Shown here piece by piece: positions 37,517-46,173 of a stretch of 64,000 nucleotides of DNA (its first letter is position 1; every line of letters starts with the position of its first letter). This DNA comes from Phycisphaerae bacterium (lineage in GTDB: Bacteria; Planctomycetota; Phycisphaerae; Sedimentisphaerales; Anaerobacaceae), in assembly GCA_030601845.1 (NCBI GenBank), contig JAUWAY010000005.1:24792-88791 (forward strand), given 5' to 3'. The notes under the pieces are model-generated. The model saw only the letters and a program-made list of their open reading frames with translations. It had not been told where the DNA came from and made no database searches. Both the position numbers and the translations under genes were made by a program.

Positions 37517-39463
37517 ATGGGGACAACCCAAATCAATATTACACTTGGCACTGCCGGTCATATAGACCACGGCAAAACAGCCCTGATAAAGTGCCTGACC
37601 GGATGCGATACCGACCGGCTCAAAGCCGAAAAGCAGCGCGGAATGTCTATCGACCTTGGATTTGCACCCTGCAGAATCTCCGGTATGGAAATCGGTATCG
37701 TCGATGTCCCCGGTCATGAGAATTTTATAAAAACAATGGTTGCCGGTGCAAGCGGTATCGATGGCGTTATTTTCGTTATTGCTGCTGACGATGGTGTTAT
37801 GCCCCAAACGCGTGAACATCTCGATATCCTCACCCTGCTCGGTGTCAAACACGGCGTCGTGGCTTTGACAAAAGTGGATTGCATCGAGCCGGACCGTCTT
37901 CAAATTGTTACTGCCGAGGTTAAGAACTTTCTTGTGGGTACATTTTTGCAGAACGCCCCCGTCCTTCCTCTATCCAGCATAACAGGACAGGGCTTCGATG
38001 CCTTCTACGAAGCACTGAAAGAGCTCGTCAGTACCATCAAGCCGAAACAAACCGATGGAGTATTTCGAATGCCGGTTGAGCGGGCCTTCTCTCTCAAGGG
38101 CTACGGCACAGTCGTTGCCGGCATCCCGGTTTCAGGTGCAACCAAAACCGGAGACGAGGTCCTGCTTCTGCCACAGGAAACCAAAGGCCGAATAAAAGCA
38201 ATACAGGTCTACAAAAGAGACAGTGATACCGCTGTAACCGGCCAGTGTGCAGCGCTTAATATCCCTCAGTTGGACTATAAAACTATCAGGCGCGGCAACG
38301 TGGTTACCATCGGCGAGTATTTCTCACCCCAGCAGTGGTATCTCTGTAAACTTCACGTCCTCGGCTCAAATAAAATCACGCTTAAAACCGGCACCACCAT
38401 AAAATTTCACACCGGAACCTCAGAAATCCTCTCGACAATCTATCTAATGCAAGCCAATAATGTCACTGCCGGCCAGGAATGTATCGTTCAATTCAAATTA
38501 AGCACGCCTGTCGTAGCAGCACCGGGGGATCGGTTCATATTGCGAAGTCTCTCGCCCGTCCGGACAGTAGGTGGCGGAATGATTATAGAGGCAATCCCAA
38601 AAAAGCTAAAACGTAGCCACCCCGAGATACTCCAGGATGCTAAGACCCGGGCAAAAGCCGTACTTACACGGAAGGATTTTGTTGAATACTGTATAAAAAC
38701 CGCCAACGCCTCAGCCGCTAATGAAACTGGGCTTTCACTTCGTACAAAGATACTGTCAAACCAGTTGAAGGAAATCCTTGCGGAACTTATCCGCGAGGAA
38801 AAAGTACTCAGTTTGGCTGCCCCCCCTGCCTCAAAGTGCTATATCCATAGTGACAGCGCCGCTTATGCTCAGCAACGGCTGCTTAACATAGTCAGTGAGT
38901 TTCACCGCGCCAGACCCGAAAGCCCCGGAATTAGCACCGAGCAATTTTACGGAGCGTCAGGCCTCAAAAAGAATGTCTTCGATGGTCTTGTTAGACTGCT
39001 CATTTCACAGGGCAAACTTGTGCAAAGAAAACATCGCCTCGCCTTGCCAGACCATCGCGAAACATTCAACCAGGACGAACAAAAATTGCTCGAGACCGTC
39101 GATTCACTTTTCAAAAACCGGCCATTTAATCCACCAAAACGCGAAGAAATTATTGAATACGCCACAGCCACCCAGGAAACGGTACAGAAAATTCTGCAAA
39201 TACTAATCGAGCAGGAAAATCTTGTGCAGGTCGAAAACAATCTTCTTTTCCACTATACCGCTGTTGAGCGAGCTCGCAAAATTCTAACTTCGTTTATCGA
39301 GAAAGAAGGAAAGCTCGAAAGTGTAAAGTTCAAGTATCTCCTTGATACGACCAGAAAATTCGCTATTCCGCTGCTTGACTACTTCGACCGCATCGGCCTG
39401 ACACGCCGTGTCGGCAACACTCGATATTTGAAAACACCTGCCGGGCCTGTTTCAGATAGTTAA
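37517..39463 (+). CDS. selB: Selenocysteine-specific elongation factor SelB
   Basis: ITLGTAGHIDHGKTALIKCLTGCDTDRLKAEKQRGMSIDLGFAP, VDVPGHENFIKTMVAGASGIDGVIFVIAADDGVMPQT; long C-terminal winged-helix region. Confidence 0.95.
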   Translation: MGTTQINITLGTAGHIDHGKTALIKCLTGCDTDRLKAEKQRGMSIDLGFAPCRISGMEIGIVDVPGHENFIKTMVAGASGIDGVIFVIAADDGVMPQTREHLDILTLLGVKHGVVALTKVDCIEPDRLQIVTAEVKNFLVGTFLQNAPVLPLSSITGQGFDAFYEALKELVSTIKPKQTDGVFRMPVERAFSLKGYGTVVAGIPVSGATKTGDEVLLLPQETKGRIKAIQVYKRDSDTAVTGQCAALNIPQLDYKTIRRGNVVTIGEYFSPQQWYLCKLHVLGSNKITLKTGTTIKFHTGTSEILSTIYLMQANNVTAGQECIVQFKLSTPVVAAPGDRFILRSLSPVRTVGGGMIIEAIPKKLKRSHPEILQDAKTRAKAVLTRKDFVEYCIKTANASAANETGLSLRTKILSNQLKEILAELIREEKVLSLAAPPASKCYIHSDSAAYAQQRLLNIVSEFHRARPESPGISTEQFYGASGLKKNVFDGLVRLLISQGKLVQRKHRLALPDHRETFNQDEQKLLETVDSLFKNRPFNPPKREEIIEYATATQETVQKILQILIEQENLVQVENNLLFHYTAVERARKILTSFIEKEGKLESVKFKYLLDTTRKFAIPLLDYFDRIGLTRRVGNTRYLKTPAGPVSDS

Positions 39464-39695
39464 GTGACTGTTACCGCTTGAACCTTACAGCTAAAATAAC
39501 AGTCTCATTTCAGAAACTTGGTCGCCCTTGAAAAACAAGAACTTAGAAGAATCTGCGACGTTTGGCGTAATCTCTGTCTCCATAAACAGATATGGAACAT
39601 TTTCAATTAAAGCAGACCACAAGAAAAAAAACGTCATAGATGCGAAAAAACACCACAAAAACAAACTTTTGTTGGCGGTTTGGCGTAATTAACGA

Positions 39696-39706
39696 TATAA
39701 TATAAT
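39696..39706 (+). promoter_or_regulatory. Possible -10 element of ssrA
   Basis: TATAATATAAT about 60 nt upstream of the mature tmRNA 5' end. Confidence 0.35.
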
Positions 39707-39762
39707 AGCGTAGGTGCAGGCGGCTTATTGAGCCCTGCACCGCATCTTTGAAAAGTGAATAT

Positions 39763-40115
39763 GGGGGCGAATGGCTTCGACCGGATGGCGGAGAGCCAAG
39801 TTGCATGTCCAGGACGCCGGTTGGCCTGGCTAATCATCCGGCAAAAAATTTAAGCGACAACTATCAGTTGCGCATGGCTGCCTAATTTGGCAGCCCGTCC
39901 TGCCTGACTTTGCCTGCGGGTCTGGTAAGGGCGTCAAACAGCAGGCTGGCCGAACCGGTTGTTCGGGCCCGCAACCCAAGAAATAAACCCGAAATAGCCG
40001 AGTTAAGAGCCTGTCGTTTGGCGCTTAATGAGGCGAAAAAACAATTAAACGACTAAGCATGTAGACGCTTGTCTCGAAACATCTCGGGACGGGGGTTCGA
40101 ATCCCCCCGCCTCCA
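39763..40115 (+). ncRNA. ssrA: tmRNA (transfer-messenger RNA)
   Basis: 5' GGGGGCGAATGGCTTCGACC... and 3' ...GGGGGTTCGAATCCCCCCGCCTCCA; tag reading frame GCA AAA AAT TTA AGC GAC AAC TAT CAG TTG CGC ATG GCT GCC TAA (AKNLSDNYQLRMAA). Confidence 0.95.
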
Positions 40116-40223
40116 GTCTTCGCTCGGAGCGGTAGCGTAGAGCGAAGACTGCCGCGTCGGAGTGTAAGCGAAGACGGGCTGTCTTTACCTTCACAAATCA
40201 GAATATAACTTTTTTGAAAGGTA

Positions 40224-40850
40224 ATGATTATGAAGAAGTTGTCAAAAACAGTTTGTATTGTGATTTTAGTCTGCCTGCCGGCAATTGCAATTCTATATGC
40301 AAAAGCCACAGCTGAGCCGGTAGTGCTTGTTGAAGCATTGATAGTACAGGTCGGCAGCGAAGCATCGCAAACATTAGGGATGGATGTATTTGAACCTGGC
40401 GCAGAAGTAACCATACCCGTTGCGGAACTGCTGTGGTTGCTGGCAGATGCTAATAGCGCAAAGCTCATTGCCTCGGCAAAACTCAAGGTGCCGGCCGGCG
40501 AAACAGCTAAGGTCGGTACCGGGGAGAAAGTAAAATTCCTTATCAAAAAAGACGATGGTTCCCTCGAGCAGAAGACCACAGATACGCCCATTGGGACGAC
40601 ATTGGAAGCAACACCAGTTATTGATAAAGATGGGGACATTTTATTGGATTTTAAGTTTGAGCATTTTTCAGCAGCTCCAGCGAAGGAGATTGACCCTCAA
40701 ACGTCTTTACCGATAGGCCCCCCGATAATCAGCATTCAATCAGAAAGGAGTCGGCTGAAACTCAAATCCGGTGAATCGATGATTGCCGGGGGTTGGACGA
40801 ACGTCGCAGCGCAGCGATTCGTCCTCGTGCGAGCTACAATTCTGGAATAG
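40224..40850 (+). CDS. Hypothetical secreted protein
   Basis: Signal peptide MKKLSKTVCIVILVCLPAIAILYAKA; secretin-like phrase DKDGDILLDFKFEHFSAAP. Confidence 0.6.
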   Translation: MIMKKLSKTVCIVILVCLPAIAILYAKATAEPVVLVEALIVQVGSEASQTLGMDVFEPGAEVTIPVAELLWLLADANSAKLIASAKLKVPAGETAKVGTGEKVKFLIKKDDGSLEQKTTDTPIGTTLEATPVIDKDGDILLDFKFEHFSAAPAKEIDPQTSLPIGPPIISIQSERSRLKLKSGESMIAGGWTNVAAQRFVLVRATILE

Positions 40851-40856
40851 TTTACT

Positions 40857-41366
40857 ATGATAACTGCGGAGGAAATAATAAGATTTTTTGGAATGAAGCC
40901 GCTGCCGGACGAGGGTGGTTATTATGTTGAGACGTATCGGTGCCGGGAGAAGATTGCCCGGGCCGGCCTGCCGGCAAGATATACCGGCGAAAGAAATTTT
41001 GCCACGGCGATTCTTTACCTTCTCACACCTGATACATTCTCCACTCTGCACCGAGTTGCCGGCGATGAGATATTTCATTTTTACTTAGGCGATGCAGTAA
41101 CAATGCTGCAGCTTCACCCGGACGGGTCCTCTGAAGTAATAGATTTAGGCCCGGATATAATGACGGGCCAGCGTGTGCAGGTTACGGTGCCGCGAAGTAC
41201 CTGGCAGGGATGTTTCTTGAAGCAAGGAGGTAAGTTTGCTTTAATGGGAACGACTATCGCGCCGGGTTTTGAATTCGCGGACTTCGAGGCCGGGGCCAGA
41301 GATGAGTTACTGGCGAAATACCCCGGCCAACGGGACCTTATCCTGAGGCTTACTCGGGAAGAATAG
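40857..41366 (+). CDS. Cupin superfamily (DUF985) protein
   Basis: FFGMKPLPDEGGYYVETYR...RNFATAILYLLTPDTFSTLHRVAGDEIFHFYLGDAVTMLQLHPDG...PRSTWQGCFL. Confidence 0.9.
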   Translation: MITAEEIIRFFGMKPLPDEGGYYVETYRCREKIARAGLPARYTGERNFATAILYLLTPDTFSTLHRVAGDEIFHFYLGDAVTMLQLHPDGSSEVIDLGPDIMTGQRVQVTVPRSTWQGCFLKQGGKFALMGTTIAPGFEFADFEAGARDELLAKYPGQRDLILRLTREE

Positions 41367-41410
41367 TAGGCAGAGAAAAAACAGATTAACCAATTAAAAA
41401 AGGGAAAGTT

Positions 41411-42667
41411 ATGAAAGAATTGATAAAACTAACACAAAAAAGGAACGCCAAATGTGCGATGGGGACGCTTACTTCTGTGAGCAACTGGCCTTTATTAATT
41501 TGTATCTTTTTGCTGATTTTTTTAGGTGCCACCGGTTGTGGGCAAAATTACGGATTTGATGGCCTGGGTATGGGTATGGGGAATTTGCCTCGTTTGTCAA
41601 ATGCCAAGACGCGCTCGATAAGTCCGGAGAATTTCACCGGTGAAAAAGGCAAGGGTGGTATGGCGACAGAAGGCACGGGGGCCATGCCAGGGCGCGAGCT
41701 CGGACTGGGCTGGAAGATTTCTCCTTCAATCAATATTGACCCCGGCCAGACCTTTGTGCTCGCCGACATCAAAGGCACCGGCGCCATCCAGCATATCTGG
41801 ATGACCCCTACCGGAAACAATCGGCTCACTATCCTGCGGATTTACTGGGACGGCGAAAAGAGGCCGTCCGTCGAATGCCCCGTGGGTGACTTCTTCGCCT
41901 GCGGGATGGGGCAGTATGTCAAGGTTACCTCATTAGCGGTTTGCGTCAATCCCAAAAGCGGCTTCAACTGTTATTGGGAGATGCCCTTTCGCAAACGCTG
42001 CAAAATTACGATGACCAATATCGACGAGAAGCGGATGAGACTGTATTACCAGATTGACTATACGCTGACCGACGTTCCGGAAGATGCGGCTTATTTCCAT
42101 GCGCAATTCCGCAGGACCAACCCGCTGCCGTACAAAGGGGTTTATACAATTCTTGACGGTGTACGCGGACGGGGACACTACGTTGGGACCTATATGACGT
42201 GGGGGTCAAACAGTCCCGGCTGGTGGGGCGAAGGCGAGATAAAGTTCTTTATGGATGGCGACAAGGAATTCCCCACAATTTGCGGTACCGGAACGGAAGA
42301 TTATTTCTGCGGTTCCTACGGCTTTAACAAACCGGGAACGCGACCGGGAACGCGTGAGTATCAGGAATTCAATACCGCTTATGCGGGTATGCCGCAGGTA
42401 ATCAAGGCCGCTGCAGAGGTGGTCAAGGATGGCAAGGTAATCAAGCCCAAGACGCAGCCGCGCTTCGGCCTGTACCGCTGGCATATTATGGACCCGGTCA
42501 GGTTTGAAAAGGACCTGAAAGTAACAATGCAGGCATTAGGATGGCAGACCGGCAGGAGGTATCTGCCCCTGCAGGATGATATCTCTTCGGTTGCATTCTG
42601 GTATCAAACCGAGCCCCACGCCGCTTTTCCGAAACTGCCCGATAAGGATTACCTGCAAATCAAATAG
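41411..42667 (+). CDS. DUF2961 / GH172-family protein
   Basis: GKGGMATEGTG...GWKISPSINIDPGQTFVLADIKGTGAIQHIWMT..., GTGTEDYFCGSYGF. Confidence 0.9.
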   Translation: MKELIKLTQKRNAKCAMGTLTSVSNWPLLICIFLLIFLGATGCGQNYGFDGLGMGMGNLPRLSNAKTRSISPENFTGEKGKGGMATEGTGAMPGRELGLGWKISPSINIDPGQTFVLADIKGTGAIQHIWMTPTGNNRLTILRIYWDGEKRPSVECPVGDFFACGMGQYVKVTSLAVCVNPKSGFNCYWEMPFRKRCKITMTNIDEKRMRLYYQIDYTLTDVPEDAAYFHAQFRRTNPLPYKGVYTILDGVRGRGHYVGTYMTWGSNSPGWWGEGEIKFFMDGDKEFPTICGTGTEDYFCGSYGFNKPGTRPGTREYQEFNTAYAGMPQVIKAAAEVVKDGKVIKPKTQPRFGLYRWHIMDPVRFEKDLKVTMQALGWQTGRRYLPLQDDISSVAFWYQTEPHAAFPKLPDKDYLQIK

Positions 42668-42732
42668 CGGTTATAAGGCGGACAAACTGATTTTGCATTT
42701 TTATAAGAAAACAATATACGAGCCAGAAAGGT

Positions 42733-43782
42733 ATGACCAAAAAGAAATTAAGCAGCAGGGAACGCGTTTTTGCAATGCTCAAAGGCGGGCAGGTTGACCC
42801 CGCCCCTCGGAGGAGCGGGGTTGACCATTTGCCCCTTATGCCCATTACTATGCAATTCGCCGGTGACCTTATCGGCAGAAAATACTATGACTATGCGATG
42901 GACCATAAGGTCCTGGTTGAAGGGCAGTTGAGAGTGGCTGAAGAATTTGACTTCGACTATGTCTCCTGTATATCCGACCCAACGAGGGAGGCGGCAGACT
43001 GCGGAGCAGCGATTATTTATAAAGAGGATTCTCCGCCGGCTATAGATAACCAGAATGCCCTGCTGGCCGATAAAACCAAACTTGCCAGTCTGAAGATGCC
43101 CGATGTTCTTGGCGGCGGCCGAATGCACGACAGGGTCAAAGCAGCCGAGCTTTTTAAGGACAAAGCAGCTAACGACAAAATTATCGAGGGCTGGATTGAA
43201 GGGCCTTGTGCCGAAGGCGCCGACCTGCGCGGTATCAATACTATAATGATGGACTTCTATGAAGAGCCCGAATTTATTCGGGAGCTATTTGAATTTGTAA
43301 TTGAAATGGAATTGAACTTTGCCAGGTGCCAGATTGAGGCCGGCGTCGATTTGATTGGTATCGGAGATGCTGCTGCCTCGCTTATTGGGCCAAAGCTATA
43401 TGAGGAATTCGTCTGGCCTTATGAAAAGCGGCTGATAGACGGCGTTCATAAGCTGGGGGCGGCGGTTCGGCTGCACATCTGCGGCGACACACGAGCTATT
43501 CTCGAAGGTATGGGGCGGCTGGGCTGTGAAATCGTTGACCTGGACTATCTTGCCCCGATTTCTAAGGGCAGGGAAAAGATGGGGCCCGCCCAGGTGCTGC
43601 TCGGCAATATCGACCCCGTATCGGTCCTGCAGGATGGCACAGCCGAGCAGGTCTATCGGGCCATAGAGCAGTGTCATAAAGAGGCGGGCGGCAATTTTAT
43701 TGTCGGTGCCGGCTGTGAAGTTACTCGCAGCACGCCACACGAGAACCTGCGCGTGCTTACAGATTACGCCCTCTCACACTAA
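42733..43782 (+). CDS. Uroporphyrinogen decarboxylase (URO-D/MtaA)-family protein
   Basis: RERVFAMLKGGQVD...PITMQFAGDLIGRKY..., LHICGDTRAILEGMGRLGCEIVDLDY, GNIDPVSVLQDGTAEQVYRAIEQC. Confidence 0.9.
   Translation: MTKKKLSSRERVFAMLKGGQVDPAPRRSGVDHLPLMPITMQFAGDLIGRKYYDYAMDHKVLVEGQLRVAEEFDFDYVSCISDPTREAADCGAAIIYKEDSPPAIDNQNALLADKTKLASLKMPDVLGGGRMHDRVKAAELFKDKAANDKIIEGWIEGPCAEGADLRGINTIMMDFYEEPEFIRELFEFVIEMELNFARCQIEAGVDLIGIGDAAASLIGPKLYEEFVWPYEKRLIDGVHKLGAAVRLHICGDTRAILEGMGRLGCEIVDLDYLAPISKGREKMGPAQVLLGNIDPVSVLQDGTAEQVYRAIEQCHKEAGGNFIVGAGCEVTRSTPHENLRVLTDYALSH
42792..42826. repeat. In-frame GC-rich palindrome flanked by 8-bp direct repeat GGTTGACC
   Basis: GGTTGACC-CCGCCCCTCGGAGGAGCGG-GGTTGACC, 27-bp period, inside the URO-D gene (protein ...GQVDPAPRRSGVDHL...). 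Confidence 0.85.
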
Positions 43783-43806
43783 GGCAAATCTTTGTTTGGG
43801 TGTATT

Positions 43807-44655
43807 TTATATTATTTCGAGTCGGCGGAGAATGGCCTTTGCCCATCTGGCGCTGCGCAGTTGTGACAAGATAAGCAGCAGTAGAACGAGCAGCCAGCAG
43901 CCGGTGAACCGCAAATAGTAAAGGGCTGCTGCGAATATTCCGCCGGTCTGTTGTGCGTAGGAGCTTAATAATTCATTAGGTGTGTATATCGCTCCGACGA
44001 TTACAGGGGCAAAGAGCCGTTGCCAGGGCAGCAAAAGGACGACAAGAGTGAGCGACAGGAAGAATGCTCTGGCGATATGGCTTATTCCGCCGAGCCGGCC
44101 CAAAAGTGAGACCTTCAGGCTAAACAGCATTGTCAGGCAGTAAAGTGCAGCGGCGAGTATCAGGACGAAGTTAAGGAACCGGATGAGCCAGGAGAGATGT
44201 TTGAATTTTATGCCGAGGAGCGTGCCGGCTTTCTGCTGTTGTTCGCCCCCGTTCTTGCTTTCGCAAGAAAGCACTGGGGCGGGCTGCGATGCTGGTTCGG
44301 CCGGCTGGTTCGGCGGCTCAGCGACTGTCTGCTCCGCAGCTTTTTCTATTTTGTCTGATATTTCAGCCGATTGGCTTGTCTGCTTCTCTTCGAGAGGAAC
44401 GACAAGGTCCTTTGCCGGCGGCGGTGTGACTACGGGAGGTGGTTTGGTTAGCGGAGCCGTAGTTTCTGACGTCGCGGCTTTGTCTTCGGCTTTAACGCAG
44501 CCGGTATCCACGAGCCAGAAGCATACCTGGAGCAGCAGAAGGCATAAAGCTATGATTACGAACAAGCCGTTTTTCCAGCACCTAAAGACTCCTATCGCTT
44601 CGAGACAGTCGGTAGTATCAACCAAATCGTTTTGCCTGTCCTGGTTTTCATTCAT
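43807..44655 (-). CDS. Hypothetical membrane protein with Pro/Ala-rich linker
   Basis: Multiple TM helices; low-complexity KPPPVVTPPPAKD segment. Confidence 0.6.
   Translation of the reverse strand: MNENQDRQNDLVDTTDCLEAIGVFRCWKNGLFVIIALCLLLLQVCFWLVDTGCVKAEDKAATSETTAPLTKPPPVVTPPPAKDLVVPLEEKQTSQSAEISDKIEKAAEQTVAEPPNQPAEPASQPAPVLSCESKNGGEQQQKAGTLLGIKFKHLSWLIRFLNFVLILAAALYCLTMLFSLKVSLLGRLGGISHIARAFFLSLTLVVLLLPWQRLFAPVIVGAIYTPNELLSSYAQQTGGIFAAALYYLRFTGCWLLVLLLLILSQLRSARWAKAILRRLEII
44245..44280. repeat. Palindromic element inside a CDS, shared with 17519-17554
   Basis: GCCCCCGTTCTTGCTTTCGCAAGAAAGCACTGGGGC; core TTCTTGCTTTCGCAAGAA identical to the intergenic copy. Confidence 0.75.
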
Positions 44656-44719
44656 TTTTAATCTCCCTTGACGATTGATTATTTACTATTGATTATTGAC
44701 TATTTTCGATTATCAGTTC

Positions 44720-46012
44720 TCACTTGTCAATTATCATCTGGAAACTATTTTTGGCTGCTTCGATGGTCTTTTCAATATCCTGCTGTGAGTGGGCCAGTGA
44801 GACAAACATTGCCTCATAGGCACTTGGGGCGAGATAAATGCCGTGCTCTAACATCTCTGCGAAGAATTTTTTGAATTGTTTTATATTGGTTGACCGGACA
44901 TCCGCGAAATTTCGCACTTTTCTTTCGGTGAAGAAGCAGCTCATAATCGAGCCGACGCGATTGATAGCAACAGGTATGTTTGCCCCTCTGGCGGCATCGG
45001 CCAGGCCGGCCTGCAATAGGGCAGCGGAAGATTCGAGTTTTTGGTAGCAATCTTGTTTTGTGAGTATATCCAGCGTCGCATTTGCTGCTGCGGTGGCGAT
45101 TGGGTTACCGCTTAGTGTGCCGGCCTGATAGACCGGGCCGGCCGGGGCAAGCAGAGCCATAATATCCACTCTGGCGCCGAGTGCTGCTGCGGGCAGCCCT
45201 CCACCCATGATTTTGCCCAGGCAGGTAATATCGGCTTTTATGTTGAAGAGCTGTTGCGCTCCGCCGGGGGCCAGGCGAAAGCCGGTTATCACTTCATCAA
45301 ATATCAAGAGAGCATCATCGGCGTCGCATAAATTCCGAAGCGTCTGAAGGTAGCCATCTACCGGCGGCACCACGCCCATATTTGCAGCAACGGGTTCGGC
45401 CAGGACTGCCGCGATTTTGCCTTTGTGAATTCTAAAGGCCGTCTCTGCCGCATCTATATCGTTATATGGTATTACAACGGTGAGTTTGGCAATCGGCCCG
45501 GGGACGCCGGCGCTTGAAGGGATAGCGGCCTCAGCAAGACCGGAACCTGCGGCAACCAGCAGCGAATCACTGTGGCCGTGATAACAGCCGGCCATTTTGA
45601 TTATTAAATCTTTTTTGGTGTATGCACGGGCGAGGCGCACAGCCGTCATTACCGCTTCGGTCCCGCTGCTTACCAGTCGAACCTTTTCGATGGAGTCGAA
45701 GGCGGCAACTATTCTTTCGGCCAACTCGGTTTCGGCTAACGTCGGTGCGCCGAATGAGGTTCCCTTCTGCGCTGCGGTCTGGATAGCTTTCAATACCTTC
45801 GGATGGGCGTGTCCGACAATCATCGCTCCCCAGGAGCCGACGTAGTCGGTATACTCATTGCCGTCAATATCGTAGATTTTCGAGCCGGATGCACGCTCGA
45901 TGAAAATTGGCCCGATATCCACGCCGCCAAAGGCCCTTACCGGCGAATTGACCCCGCCGGGCAGAAAATTTCCAGCCTCGCTAAAGGCCTCGGCTGACTT
46001 CGTATCTCGCAT
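44720..46012 (-). CDS. hemL: Glutamate-1-semialdehyde 2,1-aminomutase
   Basis: FLPGGVNSPVRAFGGVDIGPIFIERASGSKIYDIDGNEYTDYVGSWGAMIVGHAHP..., LLIFDEVITGFRLAPGGAQ, CLGKIMGGGLPAAALG. Confidence 0.96.
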   Translation of the reverse strand: MRDTKSAEAFSEAGNFLPGGVNSPVRAFGGVDIGPIFIERASGSKIYDIDGNEYTDYVGSWGAMIVGHAHPKVLKAIQTAAQKGTSFGAPTLAETELAERIVAAFDSIEKVRLVSSGTEAVMTAVRLARAYTKKDLIIKMAGCYHGHSDSLLVAAGSGLAEAAIPSSAGVPGPIAKLTVVIPYNDIDAAETAFRIHKGKIAAVLAEPVAANMGVVPPVDGYLQTLRNLCDADDALLIFDEVITGFRLAPGGAQQLFNIKADITCLGKIMGGGLPAAALGARVDIMALLAPAGPVYQAGTLSGNPIATAAANATLDILTKQDCYQKLESSAALLQAGLADAARGANIPVAINRVGSIMSCFFTERKVRNFADVRSTNIKQFKKFFAEMLEHGIYLAPSAYEAMFVSLAHSQQDIEKTIEAAKNSFQMIIDK

Positions 46013-46115
46013 CTCGTATCTCGTATATTGAAAACAGGAAATTAAAAATTATCAATCGTTTATTGTCGGTTGTCAATTGCTATTTTTTCTTGCAAAGCTC
46101 ATATCAGTTGCATAT

Positions 46116-46160
46116 ACTTTAGGCACTTTAGCTCACTTTAGTTCACTTTAGGCACTTTAT
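46116..46160. repeat. About 10-bp-period CACTTTAG(N)N tandem repeat
   Basis: ACTTTAGGC ACTTTAGCTC ACTTTAGTTC ACTTTAGGC ACTTTA, directly upstream of the 46174 gene's SD. Confidence 0.75.
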
Positions 46161-46173
46161 AAGGAGCACCAAT

